DNA of 10,665 nt, taken from contig CP070628.1 of NCBI GenBank assembly GCA_020355985.1, positions 746,789-757,453 on the forward strand, read 5' to 3'. A program made the position numbers and the translations under genes. The number at the start of each line of letters is the position of its first letter. Position 1 is the stretch's first letter. A model generated the notes under the pieces. It worked only from the letters and a program-made list of their open reading frames with translations. It did no database searches and was not told the DNA's origin. This document shows, one piece after another, positions 1 through 7,282 of this stretch. The DNA comes from Nitrospirota bacterium. GTDB lineage: Bacteria > Nitrospirota > Nitrospiria > Nitrospirales > UBA8639.

Positions 1-2487
1 GGCCATAAATCCACCCAAGTCTCGGCCTCGAATATTTGATTCCACCACAATTCGACGATGGTTATTTTCGCGGCTAATTTGAGCCGGCCCTTCATCCACC
101 ACCACTTGCGCAATGCGGGATAACGGCACCAATTCGCCATGTGGAGTTGGTATCAGTAGATTCCGGAGAGCAGCAGGGCTGACCGAAGATTGGTCGGTCA
201 GACGCACGACCAGAGCAAAACGACGTTCTCCCTCAAAAATAGTTCCTACATGTTGACCCGCACGGGCGGCTTGAACATACGTCAACACCTCATCAGCATT
301 GATGCCATAGCGGGCAATTTGATCTCGATCCACGATAATACGAATGCGCGGAACGCCCGCCACTTGCTCGGCTTTGACATCAGCCGCTCCTGGAATGCTT
401 TGTAAGACAGAAGCAACTTGGTTAGCCTGCTTGCGTAGAACTGAAAGATCCTGCCCAAAAATTTTTACAGCAATGTCTGATCGCGTTCCTGCAATGAGTT
501 CGTTAAATCGCATTTCAATCGGTTGGGTAAACCCAAGCCCCACCCCATGCACCGACTCCATAATGGCCTGTTGCATTTTCTCGATCAATTCGTTTTTGGT
601 CCGAGCGCTGACCCATTCATCCTTTGGCTTTAAAATGGCGAAAACATCCGAGAGTTCAATGCCCATAGGATCAGTGGCAACTTCAGGGCTTCCTGTTCTA
701 GAGACGACTTTCATAACTTCTGGGAATTTTCGAAGACTCGTTTCCACTTGAAGTGCAGTAGCCACGGATTCATCAAGAGACACGCTCGGCAAACGCCACA
801 CTTGAATAGCCAAGTCTCCCTCATCCAAGCGAGGCATAAACACAACCCCCAAAGAGGTGCCCACGAGCAGACTGCCCACAAACAATATAATGGCAGACCC
901 TGCAGCCAATAGAGGCTTACCCATTGAGAAGCGAAGAAAGGGCTCATAGATCGTACGGAGGGATCGAAGTAGCCATGTTTCTTCTTGATTTGTATGAATT
1001 TTTGCAAACCAAAATGCGAGAGTCGGGACAGCAGCCACGGCAAAAATGAGTGACCCGATGAGGGCTAAGATGACCGTAACGGCCATGGGGCGAAACATTT
1101 TCCCTTCCACTCCCGTGAGAGTCAGAATAGGAAGATAGACCAAGATAATTATACCGATGGCAAAGGTAATGGGGCGCAACACTTCTTTTGCTGCATCATG
1201 TATACCTTTGGCTCTAGCCTCAACGGAAGGATCCTTGAGGTTTCCCAATTTGCGGATGATGTTATCAATCATCACGACGGACCCATCCACCAACAGTCCA
1301 AAGTCGATTGCGCCCAGACTCATGAGGTTTCCCGAAATGCCGGTCTTGAGCATCCCGGTAAACGCGATGAGCATAGATATTGGTATAGCCGACGCGACGA
1401 TCAGGCCTGATCGGAAATTGCCCAAGAACATAAATAAAATGGCAATGACGAGTAATCCCCCTTCCCACAGATTATTTTGAACCGTGCGAATCACCTGAGA
1501 GACAAAAATTGAACGATCGTAGTAAGGTTCAATCACCACACCAGCAGGCAAGGAGGCTTGAATTTCCTGCACGCGGGCCTTGACTTCCTCCACCATCTTC
1601 TGGGCATTAGCACCGGCCAGCATTTGCACCATACCAATGACGGTTTCCCCTTCCCCCATCCTGGTGGCAGCACCAATTCTCAGGTTGGCCCCTTCTTGCA
1701 CGAGTGCCACATCATTAATGTAAATGGGGATTCCACCTGAGGCATGATCCACGAGAATTTTTCCGAGATCCGTCACACCCTTGGCCATGGCTTCACCGCG
1801 AATGAGAAACTGCTCTCGTTCGTGCACGATATAACCACCACCAGCCAGCGCGTTATTTCGTTCCAAGGCCTCATAGACATCTTTGAGTGATAGCTTCACG
1901 GCTAAAAGTTTTTGGGGATCCACCATCACTTGAAACTGTTTTTCTCGCCCTCCCCAAATATTCACCTCGACTACACCGGGGACCGAACGAAGACGGCGTC
2001 CAATATCCCATTCCAACAACGTGCGTAATTCCATGGGACTATAGCCCTCGCCACTGAGGGTGAATTGATACACTTCACCAAGGCCGGTGGTGAGGGGCCC
2101 CATCATGGGCCGGGCATATTCTGAGGGGATTTGTTCAACCGCGAGGGACAATCGTTCATTCACAAGTTGGCGAACAAAGTACAAATCTAAATGGTCTTCA
2201 AAAATTGCTGTCACGACTGAAATACCATATTGAGAAATCGAGCGAAGTTCTTTAAGGCCAGGTAGTCCGCTCAAATTCGTTTCAATGGGAAAGGTCACGA
2301 ATTGCTCGACTTCGACAGGACCTAATGCCGGTGCACGAGTAATAATCTGAACTTGCACAGGTGTGAGATCAGGTACCGCATCAATGGGTAACTCCCCTAA
2401 CGAATACACACCCATTCCTATGACCAGAAGAAGGGTCACGAGTGTGAAAAAACGATAACGAAGAGAGAGGGTGAGTAGTCGTTCCAC
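1..2487 (-). CDS. Heavy-metal efflux RND permease, CzcA family (3' end cut by window edge)
   Basis: Inner-membrane proton/metal antiporter of a three-part RND efflux system that moves metal cations out across both membranes. The frame is open from 2487 to base 1, giving 829 visible codons; family members are usually about 1020-1070 residues, so roughly the last fifth is missing. The N-terminus (ERLLTLSLRYRFF) and first membrane helix (about residues 13-33) are typical, followed by the large porter loop. The TM4 motif DFGLLVDGSVVMIDN (residues 395-409) supplies Asp395, Asp401 and Asp408, matching the D402/D408/E415 relay of Cupriavidus CzcA with Glu replaced by Asp. The CusA relay differs, and the stretch IPTPHGELVPL has no Met where CusA has one of its copper-binding Mets. 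This favours divalent cations (Zn, Co, Cd, Ni) over Cu/Ag; the exact metal is inference. I chose the GTG start at 2487 because it matches the family N-terminus. A TTG at 2502 that overlaps the adaptor's TGA (TTGA) is an alternative and would couple translation of the two genes. Confidence 0.93.
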   Translation of the reverse strand, partial: MERLLTLSLRYRFFTLVTLLLVIGMGVYSLGELPIDAVPDLTPVQVQIITRAPALGPVEVEQFVTFPIETNLSGLPGLKELRSISQYGISVVTAIFEDHLDLYFVRQLVNERLSLAVEQIPSEYARPMMGPLTTGLGEVYQFTLSGEGYSPMELRTLLEWDIGRRLRSVPGVVEVNIWGGREKQFQVMVDPQKLLAVKLSLKDVYEALERNNALAGGGYIVHEREQFLIRGEAMAKGVTDLGKILVDHASGGIPIYINDVALVQEGANLRIGAATRMGEGETVIGMVQMLAGANAQKMVEEVKARVQEIQASLPAGVVIEPYYDRSIFVSQVIRTVQNNLWEGGLLVIAILFMFLGNFRSGLIVASAIPISMLIAFTGMLKTGISGNLMSLGAIDFGLLVDGSVVMIDNIIRKLGNLKDPSVEARAKGIHDAAKEVLRPITFAIGIIILVYLPILTLTGVEGKMFRPMAVTVILALIGSLIFAVAAVPTLAFWFAKIHTNQEETWLLRSLRTIYEPFLRFSMGKPLLAAGSAIILFVGSLLVGTSLGVVFMPRLDEGDLAIQVWRLPSVSLDESVATALQVETSLRKFPEVMKVVSRTGSPEVATDPMGIELSDVFAILKPKDEWVSARTKNELIEKMQQAIMESVHGVGLGFTQPIEMRFNELIAGTRSDIAVKIFGQDLSVLRKQANQVASVLQSIPGAADVKAEQVAGVPRIRIIVDRDQIARYGINADEVLTYVQAARAGQHVGTIFEGERRFALVVRLTDQSSVSPAALRNLLIPTPHGELVPLSRIAQVVVDEGPAQISRENNHRRIVVESNIRGRDLGGFMA

Positions 2488-2498
2488 GGATTGTGGTT

Positions 2499-3671
2499 TC
2501 AATCCCCTGCGATTGAATCTTTTAAGAGAGCGTTTTTCAAATCAAACACACCTTCAATGACAACTTCATTTCCGGTCGTGAGACCTTCAACCACTTCGAT
2601 CCATCCATCACTTTCTTGTCCAAGCTTTACGGGGGTAAACCGATAATCATTGGAGTGCTTCACAAATACTCCCCGAACCCCCTCAACTAAGGTTGGTGCT
2701 GACACAGGTATAGCCAGAATGGACGAAGATCCCTCTTGTAGCCGTACCTCAACATATTCGTTAGGCTTTAAATGACCCTGCCGATTATCCACATCAAACC
2801 GAAGCTGGATGGTCAGAGTCGCTTTATCTGCGACAGGCGCGATATAGGCCAAAGGCGCGTCAATCGGTTCCCGGCCTTTGGCAAGGATGGTACCGTGGTC
2901 ACCTTTTTTAAAACGTTGGGCCTGTTCAATAGGAAGATTGGCAAAAACCCAAACCTGCCGAGTGTCCACGACCTCAAAGAGGTGATCGCCGGTGCGGACA
3001 CCCTGACCAAGGACAACGGTTTGCTCAGAAATTATTCCGGCCAATGGAGCTTTAATGATGTAGCGATGCCCCTCCATGGTATGGCTATGAATTAGTTCGT
3101 CCAGGTCTTTTTGTAACAACCCCATATTCTGAAGTTTTTCTGTGACATGCTGATTGATCGCTTGGGCTTCAAAGTACTGAGCCTGATCTTCCATCAGACG
3201 CCGTTCCGACACGATTTTTTCGGCATAGAGTTTTTGCGTTCTCTCGAAGTTGGCTTGATGAAGATCCACTTGAACTTTCGAGACCAAAAATTCCTGAACT
3301 AATTCATCAAGCTTGAGACTCCCAATTGCGAGTAAAGGGGCACCTGCTTTAACGTGATCGCCTAGTTGAACAAAAATCTCTTCCACCTGACCTTCGAGTC
3401 GTGAGGACACTTTGGCCATCTTTCCAAGGTCCAAAGCGACCCCACCTGGAGCCACGATGGCTTGGGAAAGCAACCGTTTTTCTACGAGTGCCGTTTTGAT
3501 CCGTTGTTGTGCTGAAGCCGTGAGTTGAAGGGGCGAAGGCCTGGAGGCCTCAGGCATACCCACAGTTTCTGATTGAACTTCGTTGCCGGGTTCAGGTTCA
3601 TCAGAACATGCCTGAACAAAAAGCAATGGAAGGAGAAGGATGATATATATGGCCACAACACACCTCTTCAC
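2499..3671 (-). CDS. Efflux RND periplasmic adaptor (membrane fusion protein), CzcB/CusB-like lipoprotein
   Basis: Periplasmic adaptor that links the RND pump encoded just downstream to an outer-membrane channel. 390 residues. A hydrophobic signal (residues 5-20) ends in VQAC, so Cys22 is the likely lipidated residue; Gln at -2 makes the lipobox slightly atypical. Then come a first lipoyl half (about 86-115, RLEGQVEEIFVQLGDHVKAG), an alpha-helical hairpin (about 120-195), a second lipoyl half (about 203-235, IIKAPLAGIISEQ), a beta-barrel (about 236-315) and a membrane-proximal domain to the end. The usual MFP order is complete. The start is GTG at 3671, which keeps Lys2 and Arg3 before the hydrophobic core. 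A second GTG at 3656 has a better-placed AAGAGG upstream but would lose those charges. The stop overlaps or lies 11 bases from the pump start, so the two genes form an operon. No outer-membrane factor gene is visible upstream. Confidence 0.93.
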   Translation of the reverse strand: MKRCVVAIYIILLLPLLFVQACSDEPEPGNEVQSETVGMPEASRPSPLQLTASAQQRIKTALVEKRLLSQAIVAPGGVALDLGKMAKVSSRLEGQVEEIFVQLGDHVKAGAPLLAIGSLKLDELVQEFLVSKVQVDLHQANFERTQKLYAEKIVSERRLMEDQAQYFEAQAINQHVTEKLQNMGLLQKDLDELIHSHTMEGHRYIIKAPLAGIISEQTVVLGQGVRTGDHLFEVVDTRQVWVFANLPIEQAQRFKKGDHGTILAKGREPIDAPLAYIAPVADKATLTIQLRFDVDNRQGHLKPNEYVEVRLQEGSSSILAIPVSAPTLVEGVRGVFVKHSNDYRFTPVKLGQESDGWIEVVEGLTTGNEVVIEGVFDLKNALLKDSIAGD

Positions 3672-3731
3672 GATTTACGTAGGCCTCAGTAAGGAGCCCA
3701 TTTCTAAAACGACACAGTTTTCAGTCGATTC

Positions 3732-3851
3732 GTCATACCCGCAGCCTGTAGCTAGCATTCTCCCCATTCTGTCATACCCGCAATTTGTGGCGGGTATCCA
3801 TCTGATCAAGATCATCAAGATAGATTCCCGATAACTAATGTTGGGAATGAC
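3732..3851. repeat. REP/MITE-like intergenic inverted-repeat element with a partial second copy
   Basis: GTCATACCCGC occurs at 3732-3742 and again at 3771-3781, and the second copy is closed by GGGAATGAC at 3843-3851, an imperfect terminal inverted repeat. Within the 81-base unit 3771-3851 there are two hairpins. ATACCCGC (3774-3781) pairs perfectly with GCGGGTAT (3790-3797) over an 8-base loop. ATTCCCGA (3824-3831) pairs with TTGGGAAT (3841-3848) with one G-T wobble. This resembles the GTCATTCCCG...CGGGAATGAC class of dispersed intergenic repeats common in bacterial genomes (recalled, not searched). The copy at 3732 looks truncated or decayed. It sits between the His-rich gene and the efflux adaptor and could affect transcript stability or termination. 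Confidence 0.6.
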
Positions 3852-3893
3852 TAATAAAAATCTTTAATGAGTGGAGAAGAATGCTCCCACATC

Positions 3894-3908
3894 CTGACCA
3901 ATGGTCAG
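3894..3908. repeat. Short near-perfect palindrome CTGACCA-A-TGGTCAG
   Basis: Seven-base arms CTGACCA and TGGTCAG are separated by one base, 23 bases past the stop of the His-rich gene. There is no T-run on either side, so it is not a standard intrinsic terminator. A dyad this compact may be a binding site for a dimeric regulator of the efflux genes whose start lies about 220 bases further on, or an mRNA 3' end hairpin (with a 3-base loop and 6-base stem). The role is inference. Confidence 0.3.
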
Positions 3909-3930
3909 AAAATTCAGGAACACTTTGACA

Positions 3931-4395
3931 TTACATCGAAAGGACGGGAGGAGCACGAGGGAATAGGGTTGTCGGCAGAATTGAGACGAGTCTTGTGGAG
4001 GGTTTAACATTATGCCTGAAAGAACCGGGCGCACGTAATGACTCAACATTGCCTAGCGAAACGAGGTCATTCGGAAATTCTAATTTCTCCGACTCAAGAT
4101 CTACCGAGGACTTAATGACAGAAAAACCGTAGGTCGCTTCTTCAAAACCTTGGAATGGATGAGATGAGGACTGAGAGGGCCCGAATGCCTCTCCTGGAAA
4201 GAACACATCATCATGATGATGTGTTTTATGATCTTGGTGAGAATGAACGGGAGTATTGATTAAAATCGAATGGTAGGTTCCCCCATGAACGTGACCCGAC
4301 ATGCCATGAGCATGATCGGCTTCTGGATGGATATGAACTAAAGGTAGAGTAATGACCCAAACAATCAACCATAGCTGAAGAAAAGCGTTACGCAT
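3931..4395 (-). CDS. Predicted secreted His-rich protein, putative metal binder beside efflux genes
   Basis: 154 residues, family not recognised. The N-terminus (residues 4-20, FLQLWLIVWVITLPLV) is a hydrophobic signal or anchor. It is followed by a histidine-dense stretch with 13 His among residues 21-61: H21, H23, H28, H30, H35, H37, H42, H51, H53, H56 and H59-H61, ending in HHHDD. Residues about 70-154 are low-complexity, Ser/Pro-containing and lack an obvious fold. His clusters with HxH spacing next to a CzcA/CzcB pair suggest a periplasmic metal-sequestering or metal-sensing accessory protein (inference). The ATG at 4395 has no strong Shine-Dalgarno site; the nearest purine-rich block (GAGG) is about 25 bases upstream. 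Gene order and strand would allow co-transcription with the adaptor, though 259 bases with repeats lie between them. Confidence 0.65.
   Translation of the reverse strand: MRNAFLQLWLIVWVITLPLVHIHPEADHAHGMSGHVHGGTYHSILINTPVHSHQDHKTHHHDDVFFPGEAFGPSQSSSHPFQGFEEATYGFSVIKSSVDLESEKLEFPNDLVSLGNVESLRAPGSFRHNVKPSTRLVSILPTTLFPRAPPVLSM
4202..4225. repeat. 24-base perfect palindrome inside the His-rich gene
   Basis: Bases 4202-4225 read identically on both strands (AACACATCATCA followed by its reverse complement). They encode the Lys-Thr-His-His-His-Asp-Asp-Val part of the neighbouring protein. CAT His codons followed by GAT Asp codons partly explain it, since CATCATCAT is complementary to ATGATGATG, but the symmetry extends through the flanking Thr and Val codons. 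Confidence 0.7.
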
Positions 4396-4445
4396 ATCTT
4401 TTACTCATGATGCCCTACCTCAATTGATCGGCATTGCCTAATCAT

Positions 4446-4473
4446 TTATTAAGGCTACCATAAATTGAGTAAA
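4446..4473 (-). promoter_or_regulatory. Weak candidate promoter for the His-rich gene
   Basis: Read on the minus strand, TTTACT (4468-4473) is followed after 16 bases by TAATAA (4446-4451), in an AT-rich stretch about 50 bases before the ATG at 4395. Both boxes match the sigma70 consensus only partly, so this is a suggestion based on position and base composition. Confidence 0.22.
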
Positions 4474-4590
4474 GAAAAAAAACACATTGAAAGGAACAAT
4501 TGGACTTTCCACTCCCCACTATCCCCCTTCATGTTTTCTGACTTCTTAGAGAGTGCTTCGAGAGGGGGGCGGTTTTTTTGACGTGGTCAT

Positions 4591-5280
4591 TTATGTATAT
4601 CGGGAAAAACTAGCTTGTTGTCGGGGACGTGTTTTTATAACGACCCCTAGTATCAGGCCGATAAGGACCAGAGCGCCGCCATACAGTAGCCATTGAAGCT
4701 GTACGTTTTCTTCCAACCGCCTGGCTTTAGATGACAGCTCCTCGACTTCGCCAACCAAGCGTGTGTTCTGCTTGGTCAGTTCGACGTTGCGCGCATGCTC
4801 CTTGATCGGATCGGCCGATACGACCTTCAGTTCAGCCAGTTCTTTGCTCAGGGCTTCAACCTTCGAATTCAGAGTCTTGTTGTTGGCCTCGGTTTCTTTG
4901 TTTTTAGCCTGAATGCTTGCACGCGCTTCACGTTCTTTGTCAATTTCGGCTTTGAGGTTTTTAAGGCGTTTCTGGGTAGCGGCTAGCTTGACGCGGGCAA
5001 TGGGCTCCTTAATGAGATACTGGGAGGTCACCCAGCCTTCCATCCCCTTACTAGTCCGAACTTGTGTAAAACCGGCCTCTTCGTCGGTGGCGAGAATAGT
5101 TAGTTGGGTTCCGCTTGGAATTCCACGGTGTATAATGCGATGAGCAGTTGAAGGCCCACTGCGTAGCGGCACGTTCAACACGTCAGAAATATAATTCACA
5201 TCTCCCACGGCAGCCAATGACTGGGTGATCAACGCCAGAAAGAAATATGATAACAAGACGAGAGAAATCAAAAATTTCAA
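4591..5280 (-). CDS. SH3b-domain, coiled-coil, membrane-anchored protein (YgiM/TIGR04211 type)
   Basis: 229 residues from the TTG at 5280. Order of parts: signal peptide (residues 1-24, MKFLISL...SLAA); bacterial SH3 domain (about 30-90, YISDVLNVPLRSGPS, ending near EGWVTSQYL); a long charged coiled coil (about 95-192, rich in Lys, Glu and Ala); a transmembrane helix (about 197-215, WLLYGGALVLIGLILGVVI); and a short basic tail. This is the architecture of E. coli YgiM and the TIGR04211 family, including the QW-x-YGG entry to the helix. SH3b domains often bind cell-wall material; the precise role is unknown. I prefer TTG because AAGGAGG lies 9 bases ahead of it and the product starts with a clean signal peptide. 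An in-frame ATG at 5310 has no ribosome site and adds ten polar residues. The gene has its own candidate promoter and is probably not part of the proteasome operon. Confidence 0.87.
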   Translation of the reverse strand: MKFLISLVLLSYFFLALITQSLAAVGDVNYISDVLNVPLRSGPSTAHRIIHRGIPSGTQLTILATDEEAGFTQVRTSKGMEGWVTSQYLIKEPIARVKLAATQKRLKNLKAEIDKEREARASIQAKNKETEANNKTLNSKVEALSKELAELKVVSADPIKEHARNVELTKQNTRLVGEVEELSSKARRLEENVQLQWLLYGGALVLIGLILGVVIKTRPRQQASFSRYT

Positions 5281-5289
5281 AGCCTCTAA

Positions 5290-5296
5290 CCTCCTT
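5290..5296 (-). promoter_or_regulatory. Strong ribosome binding site that decides the SH3b protein start
   Basis: AAGGAGG on the minus strand, 9 bases before a TTG codon at 5280. It lies inside the frame if translation is begun at the ATG at 5310, which argues for the TTG start. Confidence 0.7.
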
Positions 5297-5395
5297 GTTG
5301 TGTCCTGCATTTTGAGAAAGGATTTCTTCGTGCGAAAGGTAAAACCCTGACATCACGGGGGAGGAGAAAAATAAACGTTACGTTGAACAAAAGGA

Positions 5396-5424
5396 TAAGT
5401 AGCAAAGGAGCCGCGAAGTGTCAA
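5396..5424 (-). promoter_or_regulatory. Candidate sigma70 promoter for the SH3b gene
   Basis: A perfect TTGACA (5419-5424, minus strand) is followed after 17 bases by TACTTA (5396-5401), a poor -10 match. The palindrome TGGCGCCA (5425-5432) abuts the -35 box upstream and could be an operator. The leader would be about 110 bases long. It lies just downstream of the putative terminator of the proteasome block, where a new promoter would be expected. Confidence 0.4.
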
Positions 5425-5447
5425 TGGCGCCAAACCATTCGCTCATG

Positions 5448-5472
5448 AAAAAAAGGGCGTTTTATAAGGCCC
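5448..5472 (-). terminator. Putative intrinsic terminator after pafA
   Basis: On the minus strand GGGC (5469-5472), a 10-base loop and GCCC (5455-5458) are followed at once by seven T (5448-5454). The stem is only four G/C pairs, so strength is uncertain, but the T-run and its position about 200 bases after the pafA stop and just before the next promoter candidate fit the end of the proteasome transcript. Confidence 0.5.
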
Positions 5473-5672
5473 AAATCGGCTCAAATCATATTTTTTACTA
5501 CAATTACCGTCGACATCATAAAACTTGCCTGCGGATAAACCGCATAGGTTAAGGCCAGAACAATCTATCAAAATCAGCCTCGTTGCTCTCGTCCTACGTT
5601 CTGCCAAGTTACCTCTCCCATAATTCCCTGAAGGAATGATCCTATCAGCTTACTTCTTTCTAGAAGAGTCCT
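5473..5672. other. Intergenic region after pafA, no gene seen
   Basis: Together with the terminator, promoter and leader listed separately this makes 392 bases without a convincing gene. The only structure I see is a small inverted repeat, TGCGG (5530-5534), ATAAA, CCGCA (5540-5544). Frames on either strand are very short; a 12-codon minus frame beginning near the T-rich part (MMSTVIVVKNMI) has no support. It is best read as the 3' untranslated part of the pafA transcript. Confidence 0.5.
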
Positions 5673-7205
5673 TCATAAATCTTGTTTCTTTGAGAGCGGT
5701 TCAGGAGTGGGACTCGAAAGCCCTTCCGCGCAATAGGCTTGGCTTTCTTGAACGTAGGTACGGAAGGGATCGGCCATAACAAAAACAGGGCTGCCTTGGA
5801 GTTGCAAGACCGACCAATTGATGACATAAGGTGGGCGACGCGGGTCCTGATGTTCGGCCGTCTGCTCTAAAAAATCTGCCCATCCTTCTTTGACCACATG
5901 TTTAATGACTTCTGAGCGACCAAAAGCCCGCGTGTTTCGAGGCGGGGTATGTTTCGACAAATTAACTAATTCATTTGTGGTAAAGCGTGGCGCATCGCCT
6001 TCTTCTGTCATGCCATGGTATAGGCCGGCTTGCAGATCCACATTGTGATATTCCAAATCCAAACTTTTCAACCATGGATCATCCCATTCCAACTTCTCGG
6101 CTTCACGAAAATTCTCTAATAACCAAAGTTTGGAGGCCCAATCAACTCGCCCAACGACCGCCTGATAGCCTTGGCGTAAATCTTTGACCACAGATTCCCA
6201 ATGGGCCAACACCCAATCTGTTTCCTCATCTTGTCCAGCATAATGCTTGGATGCGGCCTCCCAAAACTCTTCTTGAATATCCAAGGCTGAGAGGTGTTGG
6301 CCAGTTGAAAGGGTGACCATCCACTCCCGCTGCGGGTCGCGGGAGATGGCTCGTAGCGTTTGGACGGGGTCATCAAAATCCAAGCCTTGTGGGGCATGGC
6401 CCTCTTCGATTAATTGCAACACTAATCCCGTCGTGCCCATTTTCAATAAGGTGGTTTCCTCGGCCATGTTGGAATCGCCCATGAGCAAGTGCAACCGACG
6501 GAATCGTTCGGGATCAGCCAACGGTTCGTCCCGGGTATTCACAATGGCTCGATTGTGCTGGACCCATTCGAAAAAGTCATTGACGATGTAATCCGGACGT
6601 TGGGAAATTTGATAGATCACAGGTTCTTCAGTTGCAGACCGTGACAGATTCCCTCCCCGTCCTTCAATATCCTCTAAGCTAATCCATCCGTCCGCAGTGC
6701 GCGCCATCCCAATGCGTCCAGCCCCCGTAAAGACCTGACGCGTGACGAGGAAGGGCATAAGCAGGCCTAGCCCTTGATAGTTGAATGGAAAATCTCGGGA
6801 AACCAGATAGTTTTCATGGCACCCAAATGTCGCATCGGTTTCATGATCAATATTATTTTTAATAATTGATACCTTTTCAGAAAGCTCAAGCTCTTCTATA
6901 CAATCTTGTAAAATTAAGTCTCCAGCTCGATCGACGGCCAAAAGATCCCACAAGGAGTGACATTCCGGCGAGGCATATTCCAGATGTCCCATATCAACAT
7001 ACATCCGCCCTGCGTTGAGGAGAAAACCGCCATTGCCGGGCGGTTCATCATGCCCACGGTAATGCCAGTCGATCACCCCATGTTTTTTTTGTCCAAATAA
7101 ATGTTCAATGATACGGCGGGCAATCCAGGCAGGAGACACATCAGGTTGATCGGCCTTGATGAGCAGCCCATATTCGGTTTCAATTCCGAAGATTCGATTT
7201 TTCAT
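5673..7205 (-). CDS. pafA: UBact (Pup-like) protein ligase PafA
   Basis: ATP-dependent ligase of the glutamine-synthetase-like carboxylate-amine fold. It would activate the C-terminal Glu of UBact and join it to substrate lysines for proteasomal degradation. 510 residues, against about 450 for mycobacterial PafA. The start MKNRIFGIETEYG matches the family N-terminus, with the Mg-binding Glu9 and Glu11. Other motifs are NAGRMYVDMGHLEYASPEC (64-82, Asp71 being the likely catalytic base position), KNN (116-118), FGCHENYLVSRDF, PFLVTRQ, SQRPDY (201-206), NTRDEPLAD (223-231), MGDSNMAEETT and LDLEYHN. The C-terminal DPFR segment aligns with PafA. Extra length lies before NAGRMY (about residues 36-60) and at about 168-195. 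The motif NAGR...HLEY differs from the usual NGAR...HPEY, so ligase versus hydrolase assignment rests on paralog comparison and gene order. The start lacks a clear Shine-Dalgarno site, yet the conserved N-terminus fixes it. Confidence 0.9.
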   Translation of the reverse strand: MKNRIFGIETEYGLLIKADQPDVSPAWIARRIIEHLFGQKKHGVIDWHYRGHDEPPGNGGFLLNAGRMYVDMGHLEYASPECHSLWDLLAVDRAGDLILQDCIEELELSEKVSIIKNNIDHETDATFGCHENYLVSRDFPFNYQGLGLLMPFLVTRQVFTGAGRIGMARTADGWISLEDIEGRGGNLSRSATEEPVIYQISQRPDYIVNDFFEWVQHNRAIVNTRDEPLADPERFRRLHLLMGDSNMAEETTLLKMGTTGLVLQLIEEGHAPQGLDFDDPVQTLRAISRDPQREWMVTLSTGQHLSALDIQEEFWEAASKHYAGQDEETDWVLAHWESVVKDLRQGYQAVVGRVDWASKLWLLENFREAEKLEWDDPWLKSLDLEYHNVDLQAGLYHGMTEEGDAPRFTTNELVNLSKHTPPRNTRAFGRSEVIKHVVKEGWADFLEQTAEHQDPRRPPYVINWSVLQLQGSPVFVMADPFRTYVQESQAYCAEGLSSPTPEPLSKKQDL

Positions 7206-7282
7206 GGCGAAGGCTACTACCCAATCTAGGTTCTTGTGTCATTGAAAATGTATGCGGGGATTCGCTATTGCAGACCGTGAAG

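Noticed and set aside
190..1740. Several plus-strand open frames of 60-135 codons opposite the RND pump
   Set aside because: The minus-strand pump frame is continuous and matches its family throughout; these are antisense shadows without domains.
3864..4049. 61-residue minus-strand open frame overlapping the end of the His-rich gene
   Set aside because: It overlaps the His-rich gene in another frame, has no recognisable domain and no ribosome site. The His-rich frame has the signal peptide and biased composition expected of a real product.
4500..4580. G-rich stretch followed by a seven-T run (4573-4579), resembling a plus-strand terminator
   Set aside because: No plus-strand gene precedes it, and the possible stem (CCCCCT with AGGGGG) has a loop of more than 30 bases. 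On the minus strand the T-run is an A-run on the wrong side.
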